Origin: Hungatella sp.
GTDB taxonomy: Bacteria; Bacillota; Clostridia; Lachnospirales; Lachnospiraceae
DNA length: 64,000 nt
NCBI GenBank assembly: GCA_009712635.1
Contig: WASS01000002.1
Coordinates: 1-64,000, forward strand
Reading direction: 5' to 3'
Part shown: positions 36,885 through 46,698 of the stretch, piece after piece
How the letters are laid out: every line of letters begins with the position of its first letter
Position numbering within the stretch: position 1 is the first letter of the stretch
The notes under the pieces: model-generated
The model's database searches: none
What the model was told of the DNA's origin: nothing
What the model saw: the letters and a program-made list of their open reading frames with translations, nothing else
Program-made: the position numbers and the translations under genes

Positions 36885-36950
36885 ACAGGAGCGGTCAAAA
36901 ATGTTAGAATAAGACTGCGACGTTTTATTTAACATTTTTGGTGCTCCTGT
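36885..36950. repeat. Long inverted repeat in divergent control region
   Basis: Arms of 21-22 bp (36885-36906 and 36930-36950), beginning ACAGGAGC and ending GCTCCTGT, match except for a 3-against-2 base patch. The 23-nt loop contains GACTGCGACG. Located between the leftward structural genes and the rightward repressor. It could be a replication or packaging hairpin, or an attenuator. Confidence 0.7.
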
Positions 36951-37041
36951 GTTGGAGCTCCATATTAGACATCAGTGAAGATGATAATATGGCGGTTTCT
37001 GTGAGGGGTGAAAAGGTAACACGCCTTACGTTTTTTATTAT

Positions 37042-37090
37042 ATCCCAACAAAATGGGATAGTCAATTATTATATCCCAATTTGTTGGGAA
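37042..37090. promoter_or_regulatory. Paired operators of the provirus repressor
   Basis: Two 18-bp palindromes, ATCCCA-N6-TGGGAT (37042-37059) and ATCCCA-N6-TGGGAA (37073-37090), centres 31 bp apart (three helical turns), directly before the repressor start. The spacing suggests cooperative binding by repressor dimers. Confidence 0.75.
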
Positions 37091-37107
37091 AGTGTGAGAG
37101 GGTAAAT

Positions 37108-37464
37108 ATGATTGATGAATTAGGATTTGGTCACAGATTAGAACAAGCTATGATAAAATCTGGATATAGCAATGCGAGGTTAACCAAAGAACTGAATCTA
37201 TCTAAAAATGCAATAGGGAATTATAAAAACAATCAAATCCCTAATACTATCACATTATTCGAAATGTCCCAAAGATTAGGGATAAGTATGGAGTATTTGC
37301 TGACCGGAGAAGAAAAACATAGAGAACTTTCAGAAGATGAGTTAGAATTATTGAAGTATTTTCGTATGCTGCCCCAGAAAATAAAAGATCGAGAAATAGG
37401 ACGTCTGGAAGATAGGGCTGAACAATACTCGACGGGGAAATCATCAGATTCAAAGATCGGATAA
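37108..37464 (+). CDS. CI-like XRE-family repressor of the inovirus
   Basis: 118 residues. The helix-turn-helix (GYSNARLTKELNLSKNAIGNYKNNQIPNT) lies in the first 50 residues, with a short helical C-terminal part (SEDELELLKYFRMLPQKIKDREIGRLEDRAEQ) for dimerisation. It lacks a LexA-like protease domain, so induction is probably not by self-cleavage. It reads away from all structural genes and carries two operators just upstream, consistent with control of lysogeny and autoregulation. The ATG at 37108 has GAGAGGGT upstream. Confidence 0.85.
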   Translation: MIDELGFGHRLEQAMIKSGYSNARLTKELNLSKNAIGNYKNNQIPNTITLFEMSQRLGISMEYLLTGEEKHRELSEDELELLKYFRMLPQKIKDREIGRLEDRAEQYSTGKSSDSKIG

Positions 37465-37481
37465 AACATAAATAAAAAATT

Positions 37482-37543
37482 GTATCTCAACTCAATTCCT
37501 GATCGGAGCAGCTCCGGGCAACCAGGAAGGAAAATTGAGATAC
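37482..37543. repeat. Provirus palindromic element P5 (62 bp)
   Basis: Arms GTATCTCAA and TTGAGATAC (9-bp perfect), inner ATTCCT/AGGAA and CGGAGCAGCTCCG. Directly after the repressor gene. Confidence 0.88.
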
Positions 37544-37544
37544 A

Positions 37545-37581
37545 AAAGAGGGGAGCTCACGAAAACAGAGCCCCCCTCTTT
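37545..37581 (+). terminator. Hairpin downstream of repressor
   Basis: Stem AAAGAGGGG/CCCCTCTTT with inner GCTC/GAGC, abutting P5. Likely the repressor terminator. Confidence 0.65.
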
Positions 37582-37668
37582 GCGAAAATTGTAGACGAAC
37601 AACGAAAAAGGAAATATAATGTAATTGTTGTCCACCCTATACCGTGCAACGGAAAGGGGGTGTGCGTG

Positions 37669-37764
37669 ATGCAGTTTATATTAAGTTTCTTAGTTTCGGT
37701 CATGGCAGATGTAGTTGGCTATTACATACGCAAATGGTTAGACCGAGACAATATGGACAACTAA
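37669..37764 (+). CDS. 31-residue membrane peptide, type I toxin-like
   Basis: Sequence starts MQFILSFLVSVMADVVGYYI and ends KWLDRDNMDN: one short membrane helix then a charged tail. This is the build of small type I toxins and holin-like peptides of Firmicutes. A strong GGAAAGGGGG site is upstream (GTG codons at 37660 and 37666 are alternatives) and a perfect 12-bp terminator follows. Located between P5 and P6 as a separate cassette. No antisense RNA promoter was proven. Confidence 0.6.
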   Translation: MQFILSFLVSVMADVVGYYIRKWLDRDNMDN

Positions 37765-37771
37765 CCGAAAA

Positions 37772-37804
37772 GAAACCCCGGAGACTAGCCCTCTCCGGGG
37801 TTTC
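37772..37804. terminator. Strong terminator after the 31-residue peptide
   Basis: A perfect 12-bp stem GAAACCCCGGAG/CTCCGGGGTTTC, 9-nt loop. It can act in both directions, as in overlapping toxin/antitoxin RNA pairs. Confidence 0.8.
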
Positions 37805-37884
37805 GCTTTGTGCGTAATGCACATATTAAGTTTCTTGGCTATCTTTATCATATTCCATCCAAATGAAGATGTCAAGTGAAACTT

Positions 37885-37935
37885 GTATCTCAATTATACC
37901 GCAGCTGCCAGGATCCGGAAACAGAATTGAGATAC
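37885..37935. repeat. Provirus palindromic element P6 (51 bp)
   Basis: Arms GTATCTCAATT and AATTGAGATAC (11 bp perfect), short class. Followed by a small hairpin GTTCAGG/CCTGAAC (37951-37972) and by a segment (37983-38003) resembling the leader before the 31-residue peptide (both contain CGTRCAACGGAAAG) but with no open frame. Confidence 0.85.
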
Positions 37936-38058
37936 ACCGAAAATAAGAAAGTTCAGGACATGTGCCCTGAACCTTCCTAGCTGTTTTTATCCCCAACCCG
38001 TACAACGGAAAGGATATAGTTATTCTATACCCCAATGAATGGTATGTCAATAATTCTA

Positions 38059-38109
38059 GTATCTCAAATCCCGCTCTGATCGCTGGCTGCAGCTCTCAAA
38101 ACGAGATAC
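38059..38109. repeat. Provirus palindromic element P7 (51 bp)
   Basis: Arms GTATCTCA and CGAGATAC, the only copy with a mismatch in the core arms. It ends 12 bp before the right attachment repeat. Contains GATCGCTGGCTGCAGC. Confidence 0.82.
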
Positions 38110-38121
38110 AAAAACAAATTC

Positions 38122-38228
38122 CTCTTAATCTATTTGTCCAGGGTTCGAGTCCCTGAAGGCGCACTAAAAAAGTACTGGTTTTGCAGACGGAGAGCTGCGG
38201 GGTCGGTGCTTTTCCTTTGTGTAAAAAT
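38122..38228 (+). repeat. Attachment-site direct repeat, right copy (attR)
   Basis: 107 bp identical to 28220-28326; the first 41 bases are a 3' fragment of tRNA-Lys without its 5' half, so this copy is not a functional tRNA. Marks the right border of the inovirus provirus. Confidence 0.92.
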
Positions 38229-38416
38229 GACCGTGAGAATCTATTTGTCCTTTGGGAAGGGCTTTTGGGTAAAAAAGTACTGTCTTTGACAGTCAAAATA
38301 CATTTGATAATGCTTCTGATTATTATTAATAGTAAAAGATGACATAAAATCAAGTCCTAGTTTTTGTGATATTGCGTTGATAAACAATTCACACATAAAC
38401 TCTGCAGGCGCTCATC

Positions 38417-40156
38417 TCATTTAATCTCATAATAACTCCCAGCCTGCCGCTTACACTTCTTTTTTAGTTCGGCAATTTCTGTGGAAAAAGCTTCTATATC
38501 TTTATAAGTCTTGATCCGGTTTGAGATTCCTGCGACGGACAGGCTGGCAATTGGAAATTCTTCTGTGACTCCTCTTCTGTTTTTTGATATGATATAACCT
38601 CGATCCATATCATCTTTATGGTACAAAGAAGAAACGCGATAAGAGAAGCGCTCAATTACTTCTTCACAATAGTTTTCTGCTTCATGGTAATCGCAGATTA
38701 CAATAAAATCATCCCCTCCGATATGACCAATAAACTCATTTCTGGCGGCGGCTTTTTTCAGAATATCTGCGAGAAGCATCAGCATCATGTCTCCGTATTG
38801 AAAGCTGTACGCGTCATTATAAGATTTGAAGTTATCAATATCAAAATATATAATACAATAGGGAGAATCATTTAATACCCTGTACAGGATCTCCTGGTCG
38901 ATTAACAGGTTGCCGGGCAATCCCGTCAGTGGATTTGAGTGCATGGCAGTATCTACCTCTACCTTTGTACAGGCTTCAAGAAGATCTTTGATGGTTACAA
39001 TTCCCCAGTACATCCCTTCTTTTTCCACAACAATCGGGTTATAAAGCTGATCATAATGCCTTTGCATGGCAAGCTTGGAAATCTGGTTGGCGGGCATATC
39101 ATAATTCACACTGAGGAAGTTTTTACTGGTCAGCTGCTGTATGCTTCTTTTGGAGTTAAGGCTGAAACCATATCTTCCTCCGAATTTTTCGATTAAGGAA
39201 GTTCTGGTCATAAAACCAATGGCAGCGCCGCCTTCTGTCACTGTAAATTCTGTAATAGAGGGATCATTTTGAAGTTCTTCATATATTCTCAGAGCCTTTT
39301 CTTGTGGGAAAAAAGTATGTCCTGAACGTGACAGATATCCGGCCATGGGATAAAGTGAGGTTATGTTTTTCCTGATATAACTTTTAGTCTGAAAGCTTCT
39401 GATTAAGTCAGCCTTATCTCTGCAAATATCCTTAAAATCTGGATTGGGGCAGCCTAAAAAGAAGCCCTGGCCATAACCGACCCCCAGACCAATCAGTGTT
39501 TCCAATTCTGCTTCCGTTTCAATTCCTTCTGCAATTACAAGTATACCTGCATTTTTCCCGAATTCAGACAGTGCCTTAATCAGCAACTGCTTTGTTTCGT
39601 CTTTATTAACATCTCTGATCATATTCATGTCGAGCTTTATTAAATCAGGTCTGGCGTTTGCAATTATATTAAGTCCAGAATAACCGGCGCCAACATCATC
39701 AATTGCAATTCCGTAATTCTGGCTTTGATAATGCTCAACTGCGGATATAAAGGCATTGGTATCCAATATAGACACACGTTCTGTTATTTCAAAAATGATG
39801 TCATTGGAATTTAAGCCAAATTTCTGAAGGTATGCTTTGGTGAGACTTTCTCGAAAGGCATTATCATAAATAATATTACAGTTTACATTGAGAAATAGCT
39901 TTTTACCCCGCTCCATATGTATGGATTGTTCAAGTGCTTTTACTCTGCACAGAGTTTCCAGTTCCCAGGACTTATTATGTTTAAATGCTGTTAGAAACAT
40001 CTCTTCTATATTCATTTCCAAATCTTTTTGAGAAATTCGGCTTAACGCTTCATATCCGTAGGTTTTCCCATCCACAAGCGAAACAATTGGCTGGAATACT
40101 GGTGTCAAATGCCGGCCTTCTAAAATTCTGTTTAATAACTGTTGTTTGTCGTCCAT
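38417..40156 (-). CDS. EAL-CBS-GGDEF cyclic-di-GMP signalling protein
   Basis: 579 residues, cytoplasmic. The EAL domain (about 1-245) keeps the catalytic set: YEALSRI, LFLNVN, IFEITER, IDDVGAGYSGL, IKLDMN, AEGIE and GYGQGFFLG, so phosphodiesterase activity is likely. Two CBS motifs follow (about 265-395; e.g. FTVTEGGAAIGFMTR), which usually sense adenine nucleotides. The C-terminal diguanylate-cyclase-like domain has GGDDF instead of GGDEF, so it may be weak or regulatory. The ATG at 40156 follows AAGGAGC. Single-gene unit. Confidence 0.85.
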   Translation of the reverse strand: MDDKQQLLNRILEGRHLTPVFQPIVSLVDGKTYGYEALSRISQKDLEMNIEEMFLTAFKHNKSWELETLCRVKALEQSIHMERGKKLFLNVNCNIIYDNAFRESLTKAYLQKFGLNSNDIIFEITERVSILDTNAFISAVEHYQSQNYGIAIDDVGAGYSGLNIIANARPDLIKLDMNMIRDVNKDETKQLLIKALSEFGKNAGILVIAEGIETEAELETLIGLGVGYGQGFFLGCPNPDFKDICRDKADLIRSFQTKSYIRKNITSLYPMAGYLSRSGHTFFPQEKALRIYEELQNDPSITEFTVTEGGAAIGFMTRTSLIEKFGGRYGFSLNSKRSIQQLTSKNFLSVNYDMPANQISKLAMQRHYDQLYNPIVVEKEGMYWGIVTIKDLLEACTKVEVDTAMHSNPLTGLPGNLLIDQEILYRVLNDSPYCIIYFDIDNFKSYNDAYSFQYGDMMLMLLADILKKAAARNEFIGHIGGDDFIVICDYHEAENYCEEVIERFSYRVSSLYHKDDMDRGYIISKNRRGVTEEFPIASLSVAGISNRIKTYKDIEAFSTEIAELKKKCKRQAGSYYEIK

Positions 40157-40829
40157 AACAATGCTCCTTATTCCGTTCACATTGTGATGAATCCATATTA
40201 TTGGATAAATTAAATTAAATCAAGCATATTACGGTAAAGATTATGTAATACTTGTCTTAAGGGCTAATGCTCCTTTCTAAATGAAAAAAGCATTTTATTT
40301 TTCTTTTTCCTGTATCTTCCAATTTCTATTCCATTTTAATAAGAAGAGAGAGAATCAAAATTATATTTCTTTAAGCGGGAGCATTTGTGTGTTTTGATAG
40401 CGCCACTTTAGCACAGTAAATTGGTAATTGGTTTTTTATCCATCTAGAATACCGTATTTGGACGATCGTTCGTTACTTATGACGATGAATTGAAAAAAAC
40501 AAAAAAAATACATGGCAATTTACACAAAATATTAGAAAAAAATTCTACATATAACCTAGAAAAATTTGTTTAAAGAGATTAAGTTTACAATTCGTTACCA
40601 TTTTAGGTTAAAAAATTAATAATAATTTTAGATTTTAGGTAGTTAAAATTGTTCCAAATGTTCAAACAATTGTGCGCATTAATAAGATGTTATGAATCAG
40701 ACAAAAAGTTGACAATTTTTGCAGATGAAAGTATGATACACGGTATACCTGAGCAACATTGTATATTTACGCGTACAATATTGTGAATCGGGAACCATAA
40801 AGGAGAAAAAACAGTCTCTAAGAAAGGAA
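40157..40829. other. AT-rich leader of the F-ATPase operon
   Basis: 673 bp without a gene. It contains the promoter at 40709-40737 and, in the leader, an imperfect inverted repeat CAACATTGTA / TACAATATTG at about 40754-40785 that could fold or bind a regulator. No atpI-type gene is present. The rest is very AT-rich and shows nothing else. Confidence 0.6.
40709..40737 (+). promoter_or_regulatory. Consensus promoter of the F-ATPase operon
   Basis: TTGACA and TATGAT with a 17-bp spacer, 93 bp before atpB. Confidence 0.8.
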
Positions 40830-41525
40830 GTGAGCATTACGGAGGAGCTGGCAGAGAAGTTATTAGAGGAACTGAACTGCGAAACGGTCTTTACCATTCC
40901 GATATTCGGCGGCATTCCAATCGCTGAGTCCGTAGTGGTGACATGGGTTATCATGTTGGCATTGACTGTCCTTTCCATCATCCTGGTTAGAAATCTACAG
41001 GTTGAGAACCCTGGAAAGAAACAGCAGGTGCTTGAGATGGCCATCGGCGGGCTTTACAATTTCTTTGAAAGTCTGATCGGTGAGGAAGGGAAACGTTATA
41101 TCCCTTATCTGATATCTGTGGCAATTTATATTGCTGTGGCGAACTTAATCGGCATCATTGGTTTTAAGCCTCCCACCAAGGATTTAAATTCCACGGCTGC
41201 ACTTGCGGTTATGAGCATTGTGCTGATCGAATACTCCGGTTTTCATAAAAAAGGGGGAAAAGGTTTTCTGAAGGCATTTGCAGAGCCAATGCCGCTGTTG
41301 ACCCCAATGAATGTCATGGAACTATTTATCAGACCATTGTCGCTGTGTATGCGATTATTCGGTAATGTTTTGGGATCATTCGTAGTAATGGAACTGATCA
41401 AGCAGGTGGCGGGTTTCATCGTACCAATTCCGTTCACCATGTATTTTGACATTTTTGACGGATTGATTCAGGCATACGTATTTGTATTTTTAACAGGTCT
41501 ATTTATGAAAGAAGCATTAGAATAA
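40830..41525 (+). CDS. atpB: F-type ATP synthase subunit a
   Basis: 231 residues, five to six membrane helices; forms the ion half-channels beside the c ring. The essential Arg lies in the ELFIRPLSLCMRLFGNV helix and the partner motif is near PIPFTMYFDIFDGLIQAYVFVFLTGLFM. The only usable start in frame is GTG at 40830, where AAAGGA is very close to the codon, so initiation may be poor or unusual. First gene of atpBEFHAGDC. Confidence 0.92.
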   Translation: MSITEELAEKLLEELNCETVFTIPIFGGIPIAESVVVTWVIMLALTVLSIILVRNLQVENPGKKQQVLEMAIGGLYNFFESLIGEEGKRYIPYLISVAIYIAVANLIGIIGFKPPTKDLNSTAALAVMSIVLIEYSGFHKKGGKGFLKAFAEPMPLLTPMNVMELFIRPLSLCMRLFGNVLGSFVVMELIKQVAGFIVPIPFTMYFDIFDGLIQAYVFVFLTGLFMKEALE

Positions 41526-41553
41526 AACTATTGATGAAAAAGGAGAAATAATT

Positions 41554-41772
41554 ATGTTTGCAGCTATTGGAGCAGGAATCGCAGTATTTACAGGTTTAGG
41601 AGCAGGAATCGGTATCGGTATCGCAACATCAAAAGCAACAGACGCAATTGCAAGACAGCCTGAGGCAGAAGGCAAGATCAGCAAAATGCTGTTACTTGGT
41701 TGTGCACTTGCAGAGGCAACCGCTATTTATGGTTTCGTTGTAGCCATTCTTATCATTTTATTCCTTAAATAA
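41554..41772 (+). CDS. atpE: F-type ATP synthase subunit c
   Basis: 72 residues, a helical hairpin with the polar loop ARQPEAEG. The ion-binding Glu is in CALAEATAIYG. The Gln of helix 1 (GIGQG in sodium enzymes) is Ile here and the Ser after the Glu is Ala, so the sodium signature is incomplete and proton coupling is predicted, by eye. AAAGGAG precedes the ATG. Confidence 0.95.
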   Translation: MFAAIGAGIAVFTGLGAGIGIGIATSKATDAIARQPEAEGKISKMLLLGCALAEATAIYGFVVAILIILFLK

Positions 41773-41826
41773 TTTATACCCACAGGATGTACATGGAAAA
41801 AAATATTAGAAAGGCAGGCGATACAG

Positions 41827-42327
41827 ATGCTTAGACTGGATATGAACTTTGTGTGGAATATCGTGAATCTCATCGTCCTGTATTTTCTGCTGAGGCATTT
41901 CCTGATTCAGCCGGTTATGAATGTCATTAATAAACGGCAAACGATGATTGAGCAGAGCATCAGCAATGCAAGGTCTTCGGAAGGGCAGGCAGCAGTTTTG
42001 AAAAAGCAGTATGAAGAAAAACTGGCCACTTCCGGAGAAGAGGGCGCTAAACTGATTGAGGAAGCGAAAATCCAGGCGAAAGCCCAGTATGACAGGATCT
42101 TAAAGGATGCACAGGAAGATGCGGGACGCGTGATCAGCGAAGCCCAGAAAAAGACAGAAGCAGATCAGGAAAAAGCAATGCGTGAAGCAAAAGCCCAGAT
42201 TGCAAGTCTGGTGATTGCGGCAGCAGCCAAGGTAATTGGCCAGGAAACAAACGCGAACGCAAATCAGGCGCTTTATGATTCATTTTTAGCAGAAGCAGGT
42301 GATTCCCATGACGCAGGCAGCAATTAA
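41827..42327 (+). CDS. atpF: F-type ATP synthase subunit b
   Basis: 166 residues: a membrane helix at the N-terminus (FVWNIVNLIVLYFLLRHFL) and a long charged coiled coil that forms the peripheral stalk. The end overlaps the start of the delta gene by 20 bp. Confidence 0.93.
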   Translation: MLRLDMNFVWNIVNLIVLYFLLRHFLIQPVMNVINKRQTMIEQSISNARSSEGQAAVLKKQYEEKLATSGEEGAKLIEEAKIQAKAQYDRILKDAQEDAGRVISEAQKKTEADQEKAMREAKAQIASLVIAAAAKVIGQETNANANQALYDSFLAEAGDSHDAGSN

Positions 42328-42811
42328 TTACGGGCAGGTGCTGTATGAACTCTCCCTTCCCGAGAAGGTGATAGAGGATGCGGCTCTGGCGCTTAAAACA
42401 GTGCCGGAGCTTAAGCGTGTCTTAAACAGCCCTGTGGTTCCCAAAACCAGCAAACACCGGGTTATTGAGCGGGTATTTGACGAATCGATCAGAATCTTTT
42501 TTAAGGTGCTGGTTGATCGCCGCGATATGGATCTTGCAGATGAAATATTTGAAGCCTGGCGTTCCAAAGTATGCAAAGAGGCGGGCATTTTAGAAGCAAC
42601 GCTTTATTATGTAACGGAACCAGATGAAGAACAGATCCGTGAAATAAAGGCCATGCTTTGCAGTAAATATGAGAAAAAGGAAGTAAGACTCTGCATGATC
42701 GAAGACCCCGGTTTAATCGGTGGCTTCATCCTCCGTGTGGGAGATGTGGAGACTGACTGGAGTTTAAAGGGACGTCTGAGACAATTAGAACAAAATATAA
42801 TGCGGAGGTGA
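42308..42811 (+). CDS. atpH: F-type ATP synthase subunit delta
   Basis: 167 residues: an N-terminal six-helix domain ([30 protein letters not shown]) and a C-terminal domain ending [29 protein letters not shown]. Links the b stalk to the head. The ATG at 42308 is preferred; a GTG three codons upstream is possible. Overlaps atpF. Confidence 0.9.
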   Translation: MTQAAINYGQVLYELSLPEKVIEDAALALKTVPELKRVLNSPVVPKTSKHRVIERVFDESIRIFFKVLVDRRDMDLADEIFEAWRSKVCKEAGILEATLYYVTEPDEEQIREIKAMLCSKYEKKEVRLCMIEDPGLIGGFILRVGDVETDWSLKGRLRQLEQNIMRR

Positions 42812-42816
42812 AAAAC

Positions 42817-44325
42817 GTGGCTTCCATCAATTCAGATGAAATTATTTCTATATTGAGAAGTGAAATTAAGGATTATGACGCTCATGCCAGAGACCAGGAA
42901 GTGGGAACTGTCTTAAGCGTAGGAGACGGCATTGCAACGGTATACGGAATTGATCATGCAATGTACGGTGAAATTGTTATATTTGATAACGGTGTCAAGG
43001 GAATGGTTCAGGATATCAGAAGAGAAGATATCGGCTGTATTCTCTTTGGCTCAGACCGCGATATAAAGGAAGGCTGCAAGGTTACAAGGACAAAAAGACG
43101 TGCCGGAATTCCGGTTGGCGATCAGTTTGTCGGCAGAGTAGTAAATGCACTGGGAGCACCGATTGATGGAAAGGGAGAGATTCCTTCTGATGATTTCCGT
43201 CCAATTGAAAATGAGGCACCTGGTATCATCGACAGAAAGAGCGTATCCGTTCCTATGGAAACCGGAATTCTTGCTATTGACTCCATGTTCCCAATCGGAC
43301 GTGGTCAGAGAGAGTTAATCATCGGTGACCGTCAGACAGGTAAAACATCGATTGCAGTTGATGCTATCTTAAACCAGAAAGGCAAAGATGTAATCTGTGT
43401 TTACGTGGCAGTTGGGCAGAAGGCATCTACAGTTGCCAAGCTTGTAAATACTCTGACTCATTATGGCGCCATGGATTATACCATAGTAGTGTCTTCCACT
43501 GCAAGTGAGCCAGCTCCCCTGCAGTATATTGCACCTTACTCAGGAACAGCACTTGCTGAGCATTTCATGTATAAAGGCAAAGATGTACTGATCGTATATG
43601 ATGATCTTTCCAAGCATGCGGTAGCATACCGTGCATTATCTCTGCTTCTTGAGCGTTCTCCAGGACGTGAAGCGTACCCAGGTGATGTTTTCTATCTTCA
43701 CTCCAGGCTGTTGGAGCGTTCCAGCCGCTTAAAGGAAGAACTGGGAGGCGGATCCATTACAGCTCTTCCCATTATTGAGACACAGGCTGGAGACGTATCT
43801 GCCTATATCCCGACAAACGTTATTTCTATTACAGATGGACAGATCTTTTTAGAGAGTGACCTCTTTTTCTCCGGTATGAGACCTGCAGTTAACGTTGGTC
43901 TTTCTGTATCCCGTGTAGGCGGTGCAGCTCAGACAAAAGCCATGAAAAAAGCAGCAGGAAGCATTCGTATCGATCTGGCACAGTGCCGCGAGATGGAGGT
44001 ATTTACCCAGTTCAGCTCAGACCTTGATGCGGCTACCAAGGAACAGATTCAGTTCGGAAGAGGTTTAACGGAACTGTTAAAGCAGCCATTATGCCACCCA
44101 TTAAGTCTTCATGAGCAGGTAATCAGTCTGTTAACAGCCAATAACCGCCTTTTACTCGATGTAGAAGTTCCCAAGATGAAAGAATTCCAGAGAAACTTAC
44201 TTGATTTCTTTGAAAGTGTTCATCCGGAGATCGTCAAAGAGATTGAGGAAACCAAGGCTTTGTCTGATGAGCTGAAACAGAAGATTCTTGACGGGGTTGC
44301 AGAATTTAAACAGAAACGGGTGTAA
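42817..44325 (+). CDS. atpA: F-type ATP synthase subunit alpha
   Basis: 502 residues. Walker A GDRQTGKT, with the arginine finger in the [13 protein letters not shown] segment. The regulatory, non-catalytic head subunit. The GTG at 42817 lies 8 nt after GGAGG and gives the usual N-terminus ([15 protein letters not shown]); a GTG three codons earlier overlaps the delta stop. Confidence 0.95.
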   Translation: MASINSDEIISILRSEIKDYDAHARDQEVGTVLSVGDGIATVYGIDHAMYGEIVIFDNGVKGMVQDIRREDIGCILFGSDRDIKEGCKVTRTKRRAGIPVGDQFVGRVVNALGAPIDGKGEIPSDDFRPIENEAPGIIDRKSVSVPMETGILAIDSMFPIGRGQRELIIGDRQTGKTSIAVDAILNQKGKDVICVYVAVGQKASTVAKLVNTLTHYGAMDYTIVVSSTASEPAPLQYIAPYSGTALAEHFMYKGKDVLIVYDDLSKHAVAYRALSLLLERSPGREAYPGDVFYLHSRLLERSSRLKEELGGGSITALPIIETQAGDVSAYIPTNVISITDGQIFLESDLFFSGMRPAVNVGLSVSRVGGAAQTKAMKKAAGSIRIDLAQCREMEVFTQFSSDLDAATKEQIQFGRGLTELLKQPLCHPLSLHEQVISLLTANNRLLLDVEVPKMKEFQRNLLDFFESVHPEIVKEIEETKALSDELKQKILDGVAEFKQKRV

Positions 44326-44328
44326 GAT

Positions 44329-45225
44329 ATGGCAAATGCGAGAGAAATACAAAGCAGGATGAACAGTATCAAGAGTACCATGAAAATAACCAATGCGATG
44401 TATACCATTTCCTCGTCAAAGTTAAAAAGGGCCAGAAAAGCCCTGACTGATACGGAGCCTTATTTTTACGGACTGCAAAGAACCATTGACCGAATCATAA
44501 GGCATACGCCTGACATTGATGACCAGTATTTAGATACCCGGCCAGAGATCAAAAAAGAGGATCGCAAAATCGGATATATCGTAGTAACAGCAGATAAGGG
44601 TCTTGCAGGTGCTTATAATCATAACGTTTTTAAACTGGCACAGGAACAGATCGACAAGGGAGGAAATCCCACCCTGTTTGTAGTAGGCGATCTGGGACAG
44701 CAGTATTTTTCTAAAAAAGGAATACCGGTGGAACAGGATTTCCGCTATACAGTTCAGAAACCCAATATGAGCCGTGCAAGAATAATTGAAGAGAAGATCG
44801 TTGATTATTTTCTGTCAGGGAAACTTGATGAAGTGTATATGATCTATACCAGAATGGTCAATGCGATGAAAATGGAAGCCGAAATACGGCAGCTTCTGCC
44901 GATTCCCAAGAACCGCACCGGACAGAGTGTTCCTTTAAATGTCCATTTAGAGGAAATCACCATGAAGCCGTCTCCCCAGGCAGTAATTGACGCGATTGTG
45001 CCTAACTATATTGCAGGATTTATTTATGGAGGACTGGTGGAATCCTATTCCAGCGAGCAGAACTCCAGAATGATGGCAATGCAGGCAGCCACAAAGAGTG
45101 CTCAGGAAATGCTTGATGATCTGGCAATTACCTATAACCGGGTGCGGCAGGCTGCAATTACCCAGGAAATTACTGAGGTAATCAGCGGAGCAAAGGCACA
45201 GAAGAAGAAACAGAAAAAGGCTTAG
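44329..45225 (+). CDS. atpG: F-type ATP synthase subunit gamma
   Basis: 298 residues. The rotor shaft, with the typical coiled-coil ends: AREIQSRMNSIKSTMKITNAMYTISSSKLKRA at the N-terminus and NSRMMAMQAATKSAQEMLDDLAITYNRVRQAAITQEITEVISGA at the C-terminus. Starts 3 bp after atpA. Confidence 0.95.
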   Translation: MANAREIQSRMNSIKSTMKITNAMYTISSSKLKRARKALTDTEPYFYGLQRTIDRIIRHTPDIDDQYLDTRPEIKKEDRKIGYIVVTADKGLAGAYNHNVFKLAQEQIDKGGNPTLFVVGDLGQQYFSKKGIPVEQDFRYTVQKPNMSRARIIEEKIVDYFLSGKLDEVYMIYTRMVNAMKMEAEIRQLLPIPKNRTGQSVPLNVHLEEITMKPSPQAVIDAIVPNYIAGFIYGGLVESYSSEQNSRMMAMQAATKSAQEMLDDLAITYNRVRQAAITQEITEVISGAKAQKKKQKKA

Positions 45226-45281
45226 GCTATATCGTATTTTCCATAAATTGAGAGAGGAGGAGTCCTCACGACTGTGAGTAA

Positions 45282-46682
<1,401 letters not shown>

Positions 46683-46698
46683 CTTGGAGGTGCTGCCA

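Noticed and set aside
37983-38003. A second small toxin gene after element P6
   Set aside because: The leader-like sequence is there, but no start codon with a continuing frame follows.
29156-38109. The seven palindromic elements as ordinary rho-independent terminators
   Set aside because: They lack T-runs on either side, and three lie directly upstream of ribosome binding sites in the middle of one transcription unit. Separate true terminators (37545-37581, 37772-37804) exist next to them.
29156-38109. A CRISPR array
   Set aside because: The repeats are palindromic units hundreds of bases apart with genes between them, and no cas genes are present.
38122-38162. A second tRNA-Lys gene
   Set aside because: Only the part from the anticodon loop to the 3' end is present; the acceptor 5' strand, D arm and half the anticodon stem are missing, so it is an attachment-site copy.
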